NCBI GenBank assembly: GCA_947474705.1
Contig: CANJJS010000051.1
Span: 1 to 36,752 of the forward strand
DNA: 36,752 nt
From: Acetobacteraceae bacterium
GTDB taxonomy: Bacteria > Pseudomonadota > Alphaproteobacteria > Acetobacterales > Acetobacteraceae
Direction: 5' to 3'
Shown piece after piece: positions 28,773 to 36,752 of the stretch; positions within the stretch are counted from its first letter, which is position 1, and every line of letters starts with the position of its first letter. The position numbers were made by a program, and so were the translations under genes. A model generated the notes under the pieces. It was not told the origin of the DNA. It made no database searches and saw only the letters and a program-made list of their open reading frames with translations.

Positions 28773-29221
28773 GCAAGGATCCACGGCGCGACTCCCGGGA
28801 ACCCCGGGAGTCGCCGCCCCGCGCGAAGACGAAGAAACCCCAGGACGCCGCGCCGTCGCAACGCCAGTTGCGAGTCGCCGAGGAAATCCGCCACGTTCTG
28901 GCGGGCGTCTTCACGCGCCGCGAATTCCGCGATCCCGACCTGGCGGAATCCGACATCACCGTCAGCGAAGTCCGCATCGGCCCCGACCTGAAACACGCCA
29001 CGGCCTTCATCTCGCGTCTCGGCCGCACCGACGTCGAGGCCCTGCTGCCCGCGCTGCGCCGCGCGACCCCCTGGATGCGCCAGCAAATGGGCCAATCGCT
29101 GACCCTGCGCAGGGTCCCGGAACTGTCCTTCCTGCCGGATCGGGCGCTGGATTACGCGACCAAAATAAACCTGTTGATGCGAAAACCGGAAATCGCGCGA
29201 GATCTGAAAACCGAGGATTAA
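28769..29221 (+). CDS. rbfA: Ribosome-binding factor A
   Basis: A 150-residue cold-shock/30S maturation factor with a type II KH fold. Recognised blocks are RQLRVAEEIRHVLAGVFTR, the strand DITVSEVRIGPDLKHATAFI and the C-terminal LTLRRVPELSFLPDRALDYA. The first 30 residues (basic, Pro-rich) are an extension not seen in E. coli. The TTG at 28769 overlaps the infB stop as TTGA, so it depends on re-initiation after infB; GGAG lies 11 bases upstream. It ends the core operon; the gap after it holds hairpins but no T-run. Confidence 0.92.
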   Translation: MSKDPRRDSREPRESPPRAKTKKPQDAAPSQRQLRVAEEIRHVLAGVFTRREFRDPDLAESDITVSEVRIGPDLKHATAFISRLGRTDVEALLPALRRATPWMRQQMGQSLTLRRVPELSFLPDRALDYATKINLLMRKPEIARDLKTED

Positions 29222-29291
29222 TTCTTTCCGGTTACAATCGCGATTTATTTTCGTCCTCTCCCTGTAATACGTGGCCGGCACCCCATATAAT

Positions 29292-29322
29292 GCCCATGGC
29301 TCCGGAATTGCGCCCCATGGGC
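29292..29322. terminator. Inverted repeat behind rbfA
   Basis: GCCCATGG (29292-29299) and CCATGGGC (29315-29322) form an 8-bp stem with a 15-base loop in the 174-base gap after rbfA. Without a T-run it is only a weak terminator candidate for the rimP-rbfA operon. Confidence 0.3.
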
Positions 29323-29355
29323 CGAATTCGCGCCTGAGACGACATGGCGGCACGT

Positions 29356-29377
29356 TGGAAGGATATAGGTCCTTCCA
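29356..29377 (+). repeat. Hairpin in the leader of the small membrane protein gene
   Basis: TGGAAGGA (29356-29363) and TCCTTCCA (29370-29377) form a perfect 8-bp stem with a six-base loop, ending 18 bases before the ATG at 29396. The bases between it and the ATG are almost all A. It could be an mRNA-stability or translation-control element, or part of a terminator for upstream transcripts. Confidence 0.5.
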
Positions 29378-29395
29378 GAACACAAAGAAAAAATC

Positions 29396-29752
29396 ATGGA
29401 AATTCCCGCTGGACTAAAGCCTGGACTCTGGGGCGCGGCGGCTGGCGCGATCGGCATGGCCATCGTCGGCTTCTCCCAACTCGGATGGATCACCGCGACG
29501 ACATCGGAAAAACAGGCGCAGGAAACAGCGGGAACCGCGGTCATCGCCGCGCTTCTGCCGTATTGCGTGACAAAAGCGAAAGCCGATCCCAACCCGGCGA
29601 CACTGGCGAAGTTTCAGGCGGAACAATCCTCCTATTCCCGCGCCGATATCGTCATGAAGGCCGGTTGGGCGTCGCAGGATGGCAAAACCACGGGCAACGA
29701 TGCGCTCGCCCGCGCCTGCGCCGACAAACTCCACGTCGCCAAGACCGGTTGA
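29396..29752 (+). CDS. Conserved hypothetical protein with one membrane segment
   Basis: A 118-residue protein. Residues 10-32 (LWGAAAGAIGMAIVGFSQLGW) form one hydrophobic segment, probably an N-terminal anchor with the rest in the periplasm. The remainder has two conserved-looking cysteines (LPYCVTKAKA, and ARACADKLH near the end) that could form a disulfide, and a SRADIVMKAGWAS stretch. I recall similar uncharacterised proteins in Rhizobiales and Rhodospirillales but know no function. The ribosome site is A-rich rather than GGAGG. It is ten bases before the FYDLN-acid gene, so they may be co-transcribed. Confidence 0.75.
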   Translation: MEIPAGLKPGLWGAAAGAIGMAIVGFSQLGWITATTSEKQAQETAGTAVIAALLPYCVTKAKADPNPATLAKFQAEQSSYSRADIVMKAGWASQDGKTTGNDALARACADKLHVAKTG

Positions 29753-29762
29753 GGACGGGCCG

Positions 29763-30104
29763 ATGAGCAAGCCGGAATTCGGCGTCAAATATACCTGCGA
29801 AGCCTGTGCCGAACGGTTCTACGACCTGAACAGAACGCCAGTGGTCTGCTTCAAATGCCACGCGGTGCAGGCGCCCCCCAAACCGCGCATGTACCGTCCG
29901 CTGCGCGCCGCCTCCGATCGCGGTGCCTTCGGCCGCCGGGCGCCGCCCGTTCTGGCGGAGGAGAAAACGGACGCCGCCGACGATCTGGCGGTGGACGACG
30001 CGGAGGACGCCGAAGCGCCGGACGACGACAACGACCTCGACGACGATGTGGACGTCGAGATCGAAGTGGAAGTCGACCCGGACGATGGCAAGATCCTGGT
30101 TTGA
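29763..30104 (+). CDS. FYDLN-acid domain protein (TIGR02300 family)
   Basis: A 113-residue protein typical of alphaproteobacteria. The N-terminus is a zinc ribbon, KYTCEACAERFYDLN...CFKC, with two CxxC knuckles around the FYDLN motif. The C-terminal half is extremely acidic: about half of the last 45 residues are Asp or Glu (DDDNDLDDDVDVEIEVEVDPDD). Function is unknown; the layout suggests nucleic-acid or protein contacts through the ribbon. The start ATG has GAGG behind the stop of the preceding gene. A bidirectional terminator follows. Confidence 0.92.
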   Translation: MSKPEFGVKYTCEACAERFYDLNRTPVVCFKCHAVQAPPKPRMYRPLRAASDRGAFGRRAPPVLAEEKTDAADDLAVDDAEDAEAPDDDNDLDDDVDVEIEVEVDPDDGKILV

Positions 30105-30108
30105 CAAA

Positions 30109-30131
30109 GGCGCGGGCACGCTGCCCGCGCC
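30109..30131. terminator. Bidirectional terminator hairpin between convergent genes
   Basis: A perfect 10-bp stem, GGCGCGGGCA (30109-30118) and TGCCCGCGCC (30122-30131), with a three-base loop lies between the FYDLN-acid gene and the convergent Sec-containing Rdx gene. The plus side is followed by CTTCTCT and the minus side by TTTGTC, short pyrimidine or T tracts, so it can serve both operons. Confidence 0.7.
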
Positions 30132-30137
30132 CTTCTC

Positions 30138-30356
30138 TCATTGTATCGCCGCCAGCACCTGGTCCGCTGTCGGGAAAGCGCCGGTTTTCTTCTTCGAATA
30201 ACCGAGCCGCCCATCGACGACAATTTCGAACACCCCGCCACCCGAGCGGCGCAGCGTGACATTCGCGGTTTTGTCGGCTTTCAGAATACGATCCCTCGCC
30301 TCACGGGCGCGGCCCTCGTAGCCTCACATGCCGCAATATTCGATTTCCACGTTCAT
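30138..30356 (-). CDS. SelT/SelW/SelH (Rdx) family selenoprotein with in-frame TGA (Sec)
   Basis: Reading through one TGA gives a 72-residue thioredoxin-like Rdx protein. It starts MNVEIEYCGM, then the TGA (30324-30326), then GYEGRAREARDRILKA, and later GGGVFEIVVDGRLGYSKKKTG, the whole layout of SelW (whose motif is C-G-A-U). C8 and U11 form the CxxU redox motif, and the TGA falls exactly on the known Sec position. AGGAG lies seven bases before the ATG and the glnD stop is 15 bases upstream, so it is the last gene of the yejF-mutS-glnD unit. A SECIS-like stem-loop follows the TGA. A nonsense mutation is the main alternative, but the frame after the TGA is fully conserved. Ordinary gene calling would miss or split it. 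Confidence 0.88.
30294..30312 (-). promoter_or_regulatory. Candidate bacterial SECIS element
   Basis: On the minus strand, CGCC (30309-30306) pairs with GGCG (30300-30297) around the five-base loop CGTGA, and two more pairs follow after a G/A mismatch (30312-30311 with 30295-30294). The loop has G in its second position, 20 bases after the TGA. A short stem, small loop, early G and a 16-37 base distance are the known features of bacterial SECIS elements that recruit SelB. A competing GGGC/GCCC stem overlaps it. Confidence 0.55.
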
Positions 30357-30371
30357 ATGTTGTCTCCTGGT

Positions 30372-33227
30372 TCAGGCCGCCGCCGCCCGGCGGGGACGGC
30401 GGGTTCTCGGAATATCGCCATCCGTTCCGGACGTGGCGGGCGCGGCGTCGTCCGGGCTGGCCAGCGCCTTTAACAGCGCCTCGCGCAATCCGGCGAGCTT
30501 CCTCTCGTTCTCGACCTTCAACCCAAAAATATCCTTGACGTAGAACACGTCGACCGCGCGTACGCCATAGGTCGTGACATGCGCGGAGGCGATCTGGATG
30601 CCCTGTTCGCTGATCGCCGCCGTGACGTCGTGCAGAAGTCCGGGCCTGTCGCGGCCGTTGACCTCCAGGATCGTGTGTGTGTTGGAGGCGTGATTGTCGA
30701 CCACCACCCGCGGCGGCGCATGGATCGCGCGCATCCGCTTGCCGTAGGTGTCGCGCGACAATTTGCGGATTTCCTGCGTCAGCCGGATGCGACCCGACAG
30801 CGCCTGTTCGATCAGCGCCGAGAGTTTCGCCAGCCGGTGCGGTTGTTCGAAGGTTCCGCCCGCCGCGTCCTGGATCCAGAATGTGTCGAGCGCCATGCCA
30901 TTCGTCATGGTGTGAATGCGCGCGTCGACGATCGAGGCGCCGGCCACGGCCAGGGCGCCGGAGATTTTGCTGAAAAGCCCCGGGTGGTCGGCGGCGTAAA
31001 CCGTGACTTCCGTGACGGCGCGTGCGGGGAGCGGTTGCGTGTCCACGGTCAGCGGCGATTGCCGCTGGTCCGCGTCGCGCAGCAACCGCGCGTGCCGCGC
31101 ATGGGTCTCGGGATCGAAGGACAGCCAGTAGCCGGGATAGCCCAGGTCGGAGAACCAGGTTTTGTCCTCGCCGGACCAGCCCAAGAGCAGCCCGCCCGCC
31201 GCCTGTTTCGCGCGTTGGACGCGGACGTCGCGCTCCGTGGTGGACAGGCCGCCCGCCAGAACCTCGGCGACCCGGTGGTAGAGTTCGCGCAGCAGCGTCG
31301 CCTTCCAGCCGTTCCAGACTTTCGAGGACACGGCGCGCATATCGGCCACGGTCAGGATAAGAAGCAGCCGCAGGCGTTCCGGGGATTGAATGGTTTCGGC
31401 GAGATCGAGAATCGTTTTGGGATCGTCGATATCGCGTTTGAAGGCGGTCGTGGTGAACAGCAAATGATGCAGCACCAGCCAGGAGACGGTTTCGGTTTCT
31501 TCCGCCGTCATGCCCAGGGCGGGACAAACTTCCAGGGCCAGGTCCGCGCCGAGTTCGGAATGATCGCCGCCTCGCCCCTTGCAGATGTCGTGCATGATCA
31601 TCGCCATGTACAACGCCCGCCGCGACTCGATCTGTTCGATCAGTTCCGACGCCACGGGCGCGATTTCGGACAATTCGCCGCGTTCCATGGAGTTGAGGAT
31701 TTTGACGGCCTCAATGGTGTGCTCGTCGACGGTGAAGATGTGGTAGGTGTCGAACTGCATCTGGCCGACGATGCGGCCCCAGTCGGGCATGTAACGGCCG
31801 AAGAAGCCGGTTTCGTTCAGGATGGTCAGCCATTTGGCGCCATCGGGGTGATTGGTCGGGGGGCGTTCGCCGGGCCGGTCGCCGGGCCGGCGTTTTTCCG
31901 GTGGTTTGCCGCAGAGCAGATCCATGAACAGCGTCGCCGCGCGCGGGTCGTCGCGGAGGGAGACGGCGCGGCGTTCGTTCTGGATGAAGGAGCGGATGGT
32001 CAGCGGGTGCAGGTCGAGATTGCGGTCGCGGGCCACGCGCAGAACGCGAAGCATTTGCAGGGGCTCGGTGTCGAAATCGCGGCCCGCGAGGGGCAGCAGC
32101 TTGCCTTCCGCCAGCACGAAGCCGCTGTCCATCAGGGCTTTGTCCGTCTCCGCCTCGATGGCGGGCGGGCCGAGGGCGGCGCGGAGGATGGCGGGTTCGA
32201 GGATGCGGGTCAGGCGGGCGATGTCGCGGGCATTGAGGAAATAGTGGCGCATGAAACGTTCGACGCCGTCCTGCTTGCCGTGGCGCGTGTAGCCCATGCG
32301 CGCGCCGACGACGGGTTGCAGATCGAATGTCAGGCGTTCCTCCGCGCGTCCGGCGACGTAATGGAGGTGGAAGCGCACGGTCCACAGGAACTCCCAGGCG
32401 CGGCGGCCGTGGCGGGCTTCCTGCTGGGTCAGAATCCCGCCGAGGTCGGCGAGTTCGCCCATGGTTTGCGTGTCGAAGACGTAACGGGCGATCCAGTACA
32501 ATGTCTGGATATCTCGGAGGCCGCCGCGTCCTTCCTTGACGTTGGGTTCCACCATGAAGGGGCTGTCGCCGTAGCGGCGGTGGCGCACGGCGCGTTCGCC
32601 CTGTTTCGCGGCGACGTAATCGGCGACGCCCGCGTCCTTGCAGGCGGCGCGGAAGCGGCGGTGGAAGTCGGCGAACAGCGGTTTGTCGCCGGTGACGTGG
32701 CGGGCGTCGAGCAGGGCGGTGCGGATCGTCGTGTCTTTCGCGCCTTCGACCAGGCAGTCCTCGATGGAGCGTGTCGCGTGGCCGACTTTCAGGCCGAGGT
32801 CCCAGAGGAAATACAGCATGTATTCCACGGTCCGCAGTGTTTCCGGATCCGGTTCCTCGCTGGTCAGAAACAGCAGGTCGATGTCGCTGAAGGGTGCGAG
32901 GACTCCGCGTCCGTAGCCGCCGGTCGCCGCGACGCTGAGGACGGTGGGCGCGGTCAGTCCGGTGTCGCGGGTCGCGTGTTCGAACAATCCGGACACGACG
33001 CCATCGACCAGCGCGCCCAGCAAGCGGGCCGCCTGTAGGCCGGTGAGTTGTTCCTGTTCGAAGGCCTGGCGGACATAGGTCTGGATGCGGGCCAGATGGC
33101 GGCGGAAGGCGCCCAGGGCGGCCTCGCGCGGGATGGGCGATTCTTCGGCCGCGAGTGCCGCGAGGGCGTCGGAGAGTTGCGCCGCGGCCGCCTCGGGCGC
33201 CTTCGGCATGGGGATCGGGGTCAGCAT
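30372..33227 (-). CDS. glnD: Bifunctional uridylyltransferase/uridylyl-removing enzyme (PII)
   Basis: A 951-residue nitrogen sensor that adds UMP to PII proteins when glutamine is low and removes it when glutamine is high. Domains in order: nucleotidyltransferase (GGYGRGVLAPFSDIDLLFL near 107-125, G-x-G-R plus the DxD pair), the GlnD-type helical region (GRGGLRDIQTLYWIARY), the HD phosphohydrolase (MIMHDICKGRGGDHSE near 540) and two ACT domains (about 735 and 850: VYAADHPGLFSKISGALA and VNGRDRPGLLHDVTAAIS). All catalytic signatures are present. It is 28 bases behind mutS, a common alphaproteobacterial pairing. Confidence 0.97.
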   Translation of the reverse strand: MLTPIPMPKAPEAAAAQLSDALAALAAEESPIPREAALGAFRRHLARIQTYVRQAFEQEQLTGLQAARLLGALVDGVVSGLFEHATRDTGLTAPTVLSVAATGGYGRGVLAPFSDIDLLFLTSEEPDPETLRTVEYMLYFLWDLGLKVGHATRSIEDCLVEGAKDTTIRTALLDARHVTGDKPLFADFHRRFRAACKDAGVADYVAAKQGERAVRHRRYGDSPFMVEPNVKEGRGGLRDIQTLYWIARYVFDTQTMGELADLGGILTQQEARHGRRAWEFLWTVRFHLHYVAGRAEERLTFDLQPVVGARMGYTRHGKQDGVERFMRHYFLNARDIARLTRILEPAILRAALGPPAIEAETDKALMDSGFVLAEGKLLPLAGRDFDTEPLQMLRVLRVARDRNLDLHPLTIRSFIQNERRAVSLRDDPRAATLFMDLLCGKPPEKRRPGDRPGERPPTNHPDGAKWLTILNETGFFGRYMPDWGRIVGQMQFDTYHIFTVDEHTIEAVKILNSMERGELSEIAPVASELIEQIESRRALYMAMIMHDICKGRGGDHSELGADLALEVCPALGMTAEETETVSWLVLHHLLFTTTAFKRDIDDPKTILDLAETIQSPERLRLLLILTVADMRAVSSKVWNGWKATLLRELYHRVAEVLAGGLSTTERDVRVQRAKQAAGGLLLGWSGEDKTWFSDLGYPGYWLSFDPETHARHARLLRDADQRQSPLTVDTQPLPARAVTEVTVYAADHPGLFSKISGALAVAGASIVDARIHTMTNGMALDTFWIQDAAGGTFEQPHRLAKLSALIEQALSGRIRLTQEIRKLSRDTYGKRMRAIHAPPRVVVDNHASNTHTILEVNGRDRPGLLHDVTAAISEQGIQIASAHVTTYGVRAVDVFYVKDIFGLKVENERKLAGLREALLKALASPDDAAPATSGTDGDIPRTRRPRRAAAA

Positions 33228-33255
33228 GACCCAGGCCGTTTTCGTTGGGCGTCCA

Positions 33256-35904
33256 TCAATGTGTGTCTCCGGCGGGGGCGGGCAATAAAGCTTTCAGTCG
33301 GTAGAGTGCATCCAAGGCATCGCGCGGTGTCAACCTGTCCGGGTCGATTTCCGACAAGGCGCGGCGAATTTCGTCTTCGGGTTCGGGTTCGGGCGCGGGG
33401 TCCGAGTCATCTGGGTCGACGGCGGCGGCGAACAAGGGCAGCGCGCCCAGGGCGCCGCCGGGGGACACGGGGGAGTTTTGTTTTTCCAGCGCATTTAAAA
33501 TCGTCGCGGCGCGGCGGACGACCGGTTTCGGCACGCCGGCGAGTTCGGCGACGTGCACACCCCAGGAGCGTCCGGCGGCGCCTTCAGCGACCTCGTGCAG
33601 GAAGACGACGGTGCCGCGCCATTCCTTGACGCGCATGGTGTGGGGCCGGATGCGCGGCATGCGTTCGGCCAGTTCGGCGAGTTCGTGGAAATGGGTGGCG
33701 AAGATGGTGCGGCAGCGGATGTTGGAGTGCAGCGCTTCCAGGACAGCCCAGGCGATAGCGAGTCCGTCGGTGGTGGCGGTGCCTCGGCCGATTTCATCGA
33801 CCACGACCAAAGACCGGGGACCGGCCTGGTTCAAAATCGCGGCGGTCTCGGTCATTTCGACCATGAAGGTGGAACGTCCGCGGGCGAGATCGTCGGCGGC
33901 GCCGACGCGGCTGAACAGGCGGTCGACGATGCCGATGCGGGCGTCTTCGGCGGGGACCGGCAGGCCGGATTGCGCCAGGACGGCCATCAGCGCGTTCTGG
34001 CGCAGAAAGGTCGATTTTCCCGCCATGTTCGGGCCGGTCAGCAGCAACACGCGGCGCTCCGGCGACAGGTCGCAGGTGTTGGGTACGAAGGCCGCCTGCC
34101 CGGCCAGGGCGGTTTCGACGACGGGGTGGCGGCCGCCGCGAATCAGAAAGGAATCGTCGTCCGTCACCACGGGACGGCACCACGTCCCTGACGCGCCGAG
34201 ATGCGCGGCGGATTGGGCGACATCCAGCAGCGCGATGGCGTCGGCGCGATCCGCCAGCGCGTCGGCGTGTTCGAGCGTCGCTTCCACCAAGTGCCGGAAC
34301 ACCAGTTTTTCGCGGGCGGCGGCGCGTTCGCCGGCCTCGGCGATGCGGCGGTCGAGCTCGGACAGGCCCGGTTCGGTGAAACGCGCGCCGTTGGCCATGC
34401 CCTGGCGCAGGGTCAGTTCTGGGAAGGCGCGCAGGGCTTCGACGGAGGCGGCGGGGGCTTCGATGATGTAGCCGAGTTGTTGATGGTGCCGGATTTTGAG
34501 GCTCGCGACCCCGTATTTCTGGGCGTAGTCGAGTTGCATCGTCGCGAGCACGCGGCGGGAGTCGTCGCGGAGGGAGCGGTGGGCGTCGAGTTCGCCGTCG
34601 AAGCCGGGTTGGATCGATCCGCCGTCTTCCAGGCGAAGCGGCGCGGGATCGGTCAGGGCGGCGGTCAGGGTGGCGTGGAGCGGCAGGTCTTCGGCCAGAA
34701 TGGTCCGCGCGGCCGCGAGCATTTCGGGAAGCGGCCCGTCCAGGCAGGCGGCGGCTTCTTTCGCGGCGGTCAGGGCGTCGCGGACGGCGGCGAGGTCGCG
34801 CGGGCCGCCGCGGTTCAGTGCGAGACGGCCCAGGGCGCGGGCGAGGTCCGGGGCGGACCGCAGACCGGCGCGCAGACGGGGCATCTCGGCGGGGTTGGCG
34901 AGCATCCAGGACCAGGCGTCCTGGCGCGCCACGATCGCCGCGGTGTCGGTCAGGGGCGAGGCGAGCCAGGCCCCCAGCAGTCGCGCGCCGGCGGGCGTGA
35001 CCGTGTGTTTCACGGCGGAGAGGAGTGTGTGTTGCGCGCCGCCGTCGCGGGCCCGGTGGATTTCCAGGCTGGCGCGAGTCGCGGCGTCCATCGCCAGGAT
35101 GCCCGCCTGCCCCACGGGCTCCGGCCGCGCCAGCCGCGGCATGGCGCCCGCCTGTGTCTTCCGGACATAATCGACGGCGACCATGGCGGCGACGGCCTCG
35201 GCGTCCGCGAAGGTGCCGAAGGCTTCGATGTCGGCGGTGGCGAAGGCCTCGGCGAGGCGGCGGCGGGCGACGAGGGGCGGAGAGGCGACGGTTTCGGGGC
35301 CGCGGCGGGACGACCATTCGCCCAGGGGCAGGGTCTCGGGCGCGACGATTTCCGCCGGTTCCAGACGGCCCAGTAACGCGAAGAGTTCGGCGAGCGGGAT
35401 GGCGGCGGTTTCGAAGACGCCGGTGGAGATGTCGAGCCAGGCGGCGCCGACGGTGTCGCGATCGCGGGTCAGCGCCAGCAGCAGGTTGGGCTGGCCGGCT
35501 TCCAGCAGGGAGTCCTCGGTGATGGTGCCGGGGGTGATCAGGCGGACGACCTCGCGCCGGATCGGGGTTTTGGCGTTGGCGCGGTTTTTCGCTTCCTCCA
35601 TCTGTTCGGCGACGGCGACGCGGTAGCCGCGGCGGATCAGGCGGGCGAGGTAGGTCTCGGCGGCGTGTTTGGGTACGCCGCACATGGGGACGGGGACGCC
35701 GTTGTGCTCGCCGCGATGGGCGAGGACGATGTCGAGCGCGGCGGCGGCGGCTTCGGCGTCGGAGAAGAACAACTCGTAGAAATCGCCCATGCGGAAGAAG
35801 AGGAGCGCATCGGGGTATTCGGCCTTGGCCGCGAACCACTGCGCAATGGCGGGGGTGGCGCCGGGCGGGATGGCGGGTTTCGAGGGGACGGGCTGGTCGT
35901 TCAT
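33256..35904 (-). CDS. mutS: DNA mismatch repair protein MutS
   Basis: An 882-residue mismatch sensor. The N-terminal mismatch-reading motif is GDFYELFF (about 41-48, F-Y-E). The ATPase domain has Walker [11 protein letters not shown] near 622-631, Walker [18 protein letters not shown] near 700 and the following [10 protein letters not shown]. The C-terminus ends with the dimerisation/helix-turn-helix part and an acidic linker. The ATG overlaps the stop of the upstream yejF-like gene by four bases (ATGA), so the repair gene is coupled to a transporter ATPase. There is 28 bases to glnD. Confidence 0.97.
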   Translation of the reverse strand: MNDQPVPSKPAIPPGATPAIAQWFAAKAEYPDALLFFRMGDFYELFFSDAEAAAAALDIVLAHRGEHNGVPVPMCGVPKHAAETYLARLIRRGYRVAVAEQMEEAKNRANAKTPIRREVVRLITPGTITEDSLLEAGQPNLLLALTRDRDTVGAAWLDISTGVFETAAIPLAELFALLGRLEPAEIVAPETLPLGEWSSRRGPETVASPPLVARRRLAEAFATADIEAFGTFADAEAVAAMVAVDYVRKTQAGAMPRLARPEPVGQAGILAMDAATRASLEIHRARDGGAQHTLLSAVKHTVTPAGARLLGAWLASPLTDTAAIVARQDAWSWMLANPAEMPRLRAGLRSAPDLARALGRLALNRGGPRDLAAVRDALTAAKEAAACLDGPLPEMLAAARTILAEDLPLHATLTAALTDPAPLRLEDGGSIQPGFDGELDAHRSLRDDSRRVLATMQLDYAQKYGVASLKIRHHQQLGYIIEAPAASVEALRAFPELTLRQGMANGARFTEPGLSELDRRIAEAGERAAAREKLVFRHLVEATLEHADALADRADAIALLDVAQSAAHLGASGTWCRPVVTDDDSFLIRGGRHPVVETALAGQAAFVPNTCDLSPERRVLLLTGPNMAGKSTFLRQNALMAVLAQSGLPVPAEDARIGIVDRLFSRVGAADDLARGRSTFMVEMTETAAILNQAGPRSLVVVDEIGRGTATTDGLAIAWAVLEALHSNIRCRTIFATHFHELAELAERMPRIRPHTMRVKEWRGTVVFLHEVAEGAAGRSWGVHVAELAGVPKPVVRRAATILNALEKQNSPVSPGGALGALPLFAAAVDPDDSDPAPEPEPEDEIRRALSEIDPDRLTPRDALDALYRLKALLPAPAGDTH

Positions 35905-36752
35905 CCCACGGGTTTAGCGTGGATTGGGGCGGGAGTGGTATCGGCTTCCGCATCCAGATCGAAGGCCGCGCGCATCAAAGTACGCGTGTATTCCTCCTTC
36001 GGCGCGTCGAAAATCTCGTCCGCCGGGCCCTGTTCCACGATCTTTCCGTGACGCAGCACCACGACACGATGCGCCAGCGCGCGGACCACCTTCAGATCGT
36101 GGCTGATGAACAAATACGCGAGATCGTGCTTCTCCCGCAGCGTCCGCAGCAACGCGACGATCTGCGCCTGCACGGACATGTCCAACGCGGAGGTCGGCTC
36201 GTCCAGCACGATCAGCGCGGGTTTCAGGACCAAAGCGCGGGCGATGGCGATGCGCTGGCGCTGTCCCCCGCTGAATTCGTGCGGGTAGCGCTCCATCGAG
36301 TCGGCGGGCAGGCCGACTTCCTCCAGCGCGTCGGCGACGCGGCGGGCGCGGTCCGCGGGGGCCAGATCGGGTTCGTGGACGTCCAGGCCCTCGGCCACGA
36401 TGTCGCCGACGGTCATGCGCGGGGACAGGCTGCCGAAGGGGTCCTGGAAGACGATTTGCATCCGCGCGCGGGCTTTTCGTAATGCGCGTTTTCCCAGATC
36501 GACGAGGTCGCGGCCCATGAAGACGATCCGGCCCTCGACCGGTTCCAGGCGCAAGGCGGCCAAAGCGAGCGTGGTTTTGCCGGAGCCGGACTCGCCGACC
36601 AGGCCCAGGGTCTCGCCGGCATGGACGGTCAGGGACACGTCGTCCACGGCGCGGACGACGGAGACGACGCGGCGGAACAGGCCGCGGCGGACCGGGAAAT
36701 GGACTTTGGCGTGCTCGATCCGCATCAACACCGGCGCGTCCGCCGCCAGGGG
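35901..36752 (-). CDS. yejF: Peptide ABC transporter ATP-binding protein, YejF-like, C-terminal part
   Basis: The frame is open to the window edge, so the 5' end is missing. A GTG at 36731 could start a 276-residue protein, but the residues before it (PLAADAP) read as the linker to a first ABC domain, as in the two-domain YejF. Visible in this domain: [12 protein letters not shown], Walker [11 protein letters not shown]-loop [15 protein letters not shown], signature [14 protein letters not shown], Walker [13 protein letters not shown], and H-loop [38 protein letters not shown] is typical of oligopeptide importers. The stop overlaps the mutS start. Confidence 0.88.
   Translation of the reverse strand, partial: PLAADAPVLMRIEHAKVHFPVRRGLFRRVVSVVRAVDDVSLTVHAGETLGLVGESGSGKTTLALAALRLEPVEGRIVFMGRDLVDLGKRALRKARARMQIVFQDPFGSLSPRMTVGDIVAEGLDVHEPDLAPADRARRVADALEEVGLPADSMERYPHEFSGGQRQRIAIARALVLKPALIVLDEPTSALDMSVQAQIVALLRTLREKHDLAYLFISHDLKVVRALAHRVVVLRHGKIVEQGPADEIFDAPKEEYTRTLMRAAFDLDAEADTTPAPIHAKPVG

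Noticed and set aside
25890-28784. A 964-residue open frame on the minus strand opposite infB
   Set aside because: It mirrors the codon structure of infB in very G+C-rich DNA, has repetitive Asp/Gly/His-rich composition and matches no family; similar long shadows lie opposite glnD (30579-33038) and rimP-nusA.
30138-30356. The in-frame TGA as a simple nonsense mutation or pseudogene
   Set aside because: The reading frame after the TGA keeps all family features to a normal end, the TGA falls exactly on the Sec position of the family, and the gene has an intact ribosome site and terminator.
33794-35953. A 719-residue minus-strand frame overlapping mutS
   Set aside because: It is an Arg/Pro-rich shifted reading of mutS, which itself has all its motifs in the other frame.

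Overview
High-G+C chromosomal window, most likely from an alphaproteobacterium of the Rhodospirillales/Acetobacteraceae type. The grounds are the YlxR-L7Ae fusion between nusA and infB, an FYDLN-acid zinc-ribbon protein, the RodZ-like gene followed by ispG, and the order mutS-glnD. This is inference from gene content; no rRNA or tRNA gene was seen.

Layout. 1-1409: end of ilvN and complete ilvC, closed by a perfect 13-bp hairpin. 1719-3956: a PEP-CTERM protein behind a sigma-54-like promoter, a CorA-type channel and an overlapping macrodomain protein. 3963-4717: a HepT-MntA toxin-antitoxin pair, divergent from a lipase-like gene. 5693-8545 (minus): RodZ-like gene, ispG, and a RelE/Xre toxin-antitoxin pair directly behind ispG. 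8733-13590 (minus): a probable catabolic operon with an Udh-like dehydrogenase, a DsbA/HCCA-isomerase-like protein, a luciferase-like monooxygenase and two acyl-CoA dehydrogenases that look like complementary halves of one enzyme. 13622-16104: amidase and serine hydrolase. 16086-16764: a HigBA-type pair with a visible promoter/operator. 16902-21735: DUF1330, an SGNH hydrolase, a GNAT acetyltransferase, a PcaB-type lyase and a TPR/glycosyltransferase-like protein. 21753-22846: two tandem Uma2 nucleases. 22996-29221: the core operon rimP-nusA-ylxR-infB-rbfA, with an intrinsic terminator lying immediately before the rimP start. 29396-30104: a small membrane protein and the FYDLN-acid protein. 30138-36752 (minus): yejF (partial), mutS, glnD and, last, a small gene that normal ORF calling breaks in two.

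That last gene (30138-30356) is the most striking item. It is a 72-residue SelT/SelW/SelH (Rdx) family protein whose CxxC-type redox motif reads C-G-M-(TGA), so the in-frame TGA is almost certainly a selenocysteine codon. A stem-loop with the geometry of a bacterial SECIS element follows the TGA. The gene has a good AGGAG site, lies 15 bases behind glnD, and is closed by a bidirectional terminator hairpin.

Other points worth attention are the rimP-leader terminator, which fits NusA autoregulation, the sigma-54 site before the PEP-CTERM gene, and the weak or non-standard start codons of rimP, ylxR and rbfA.
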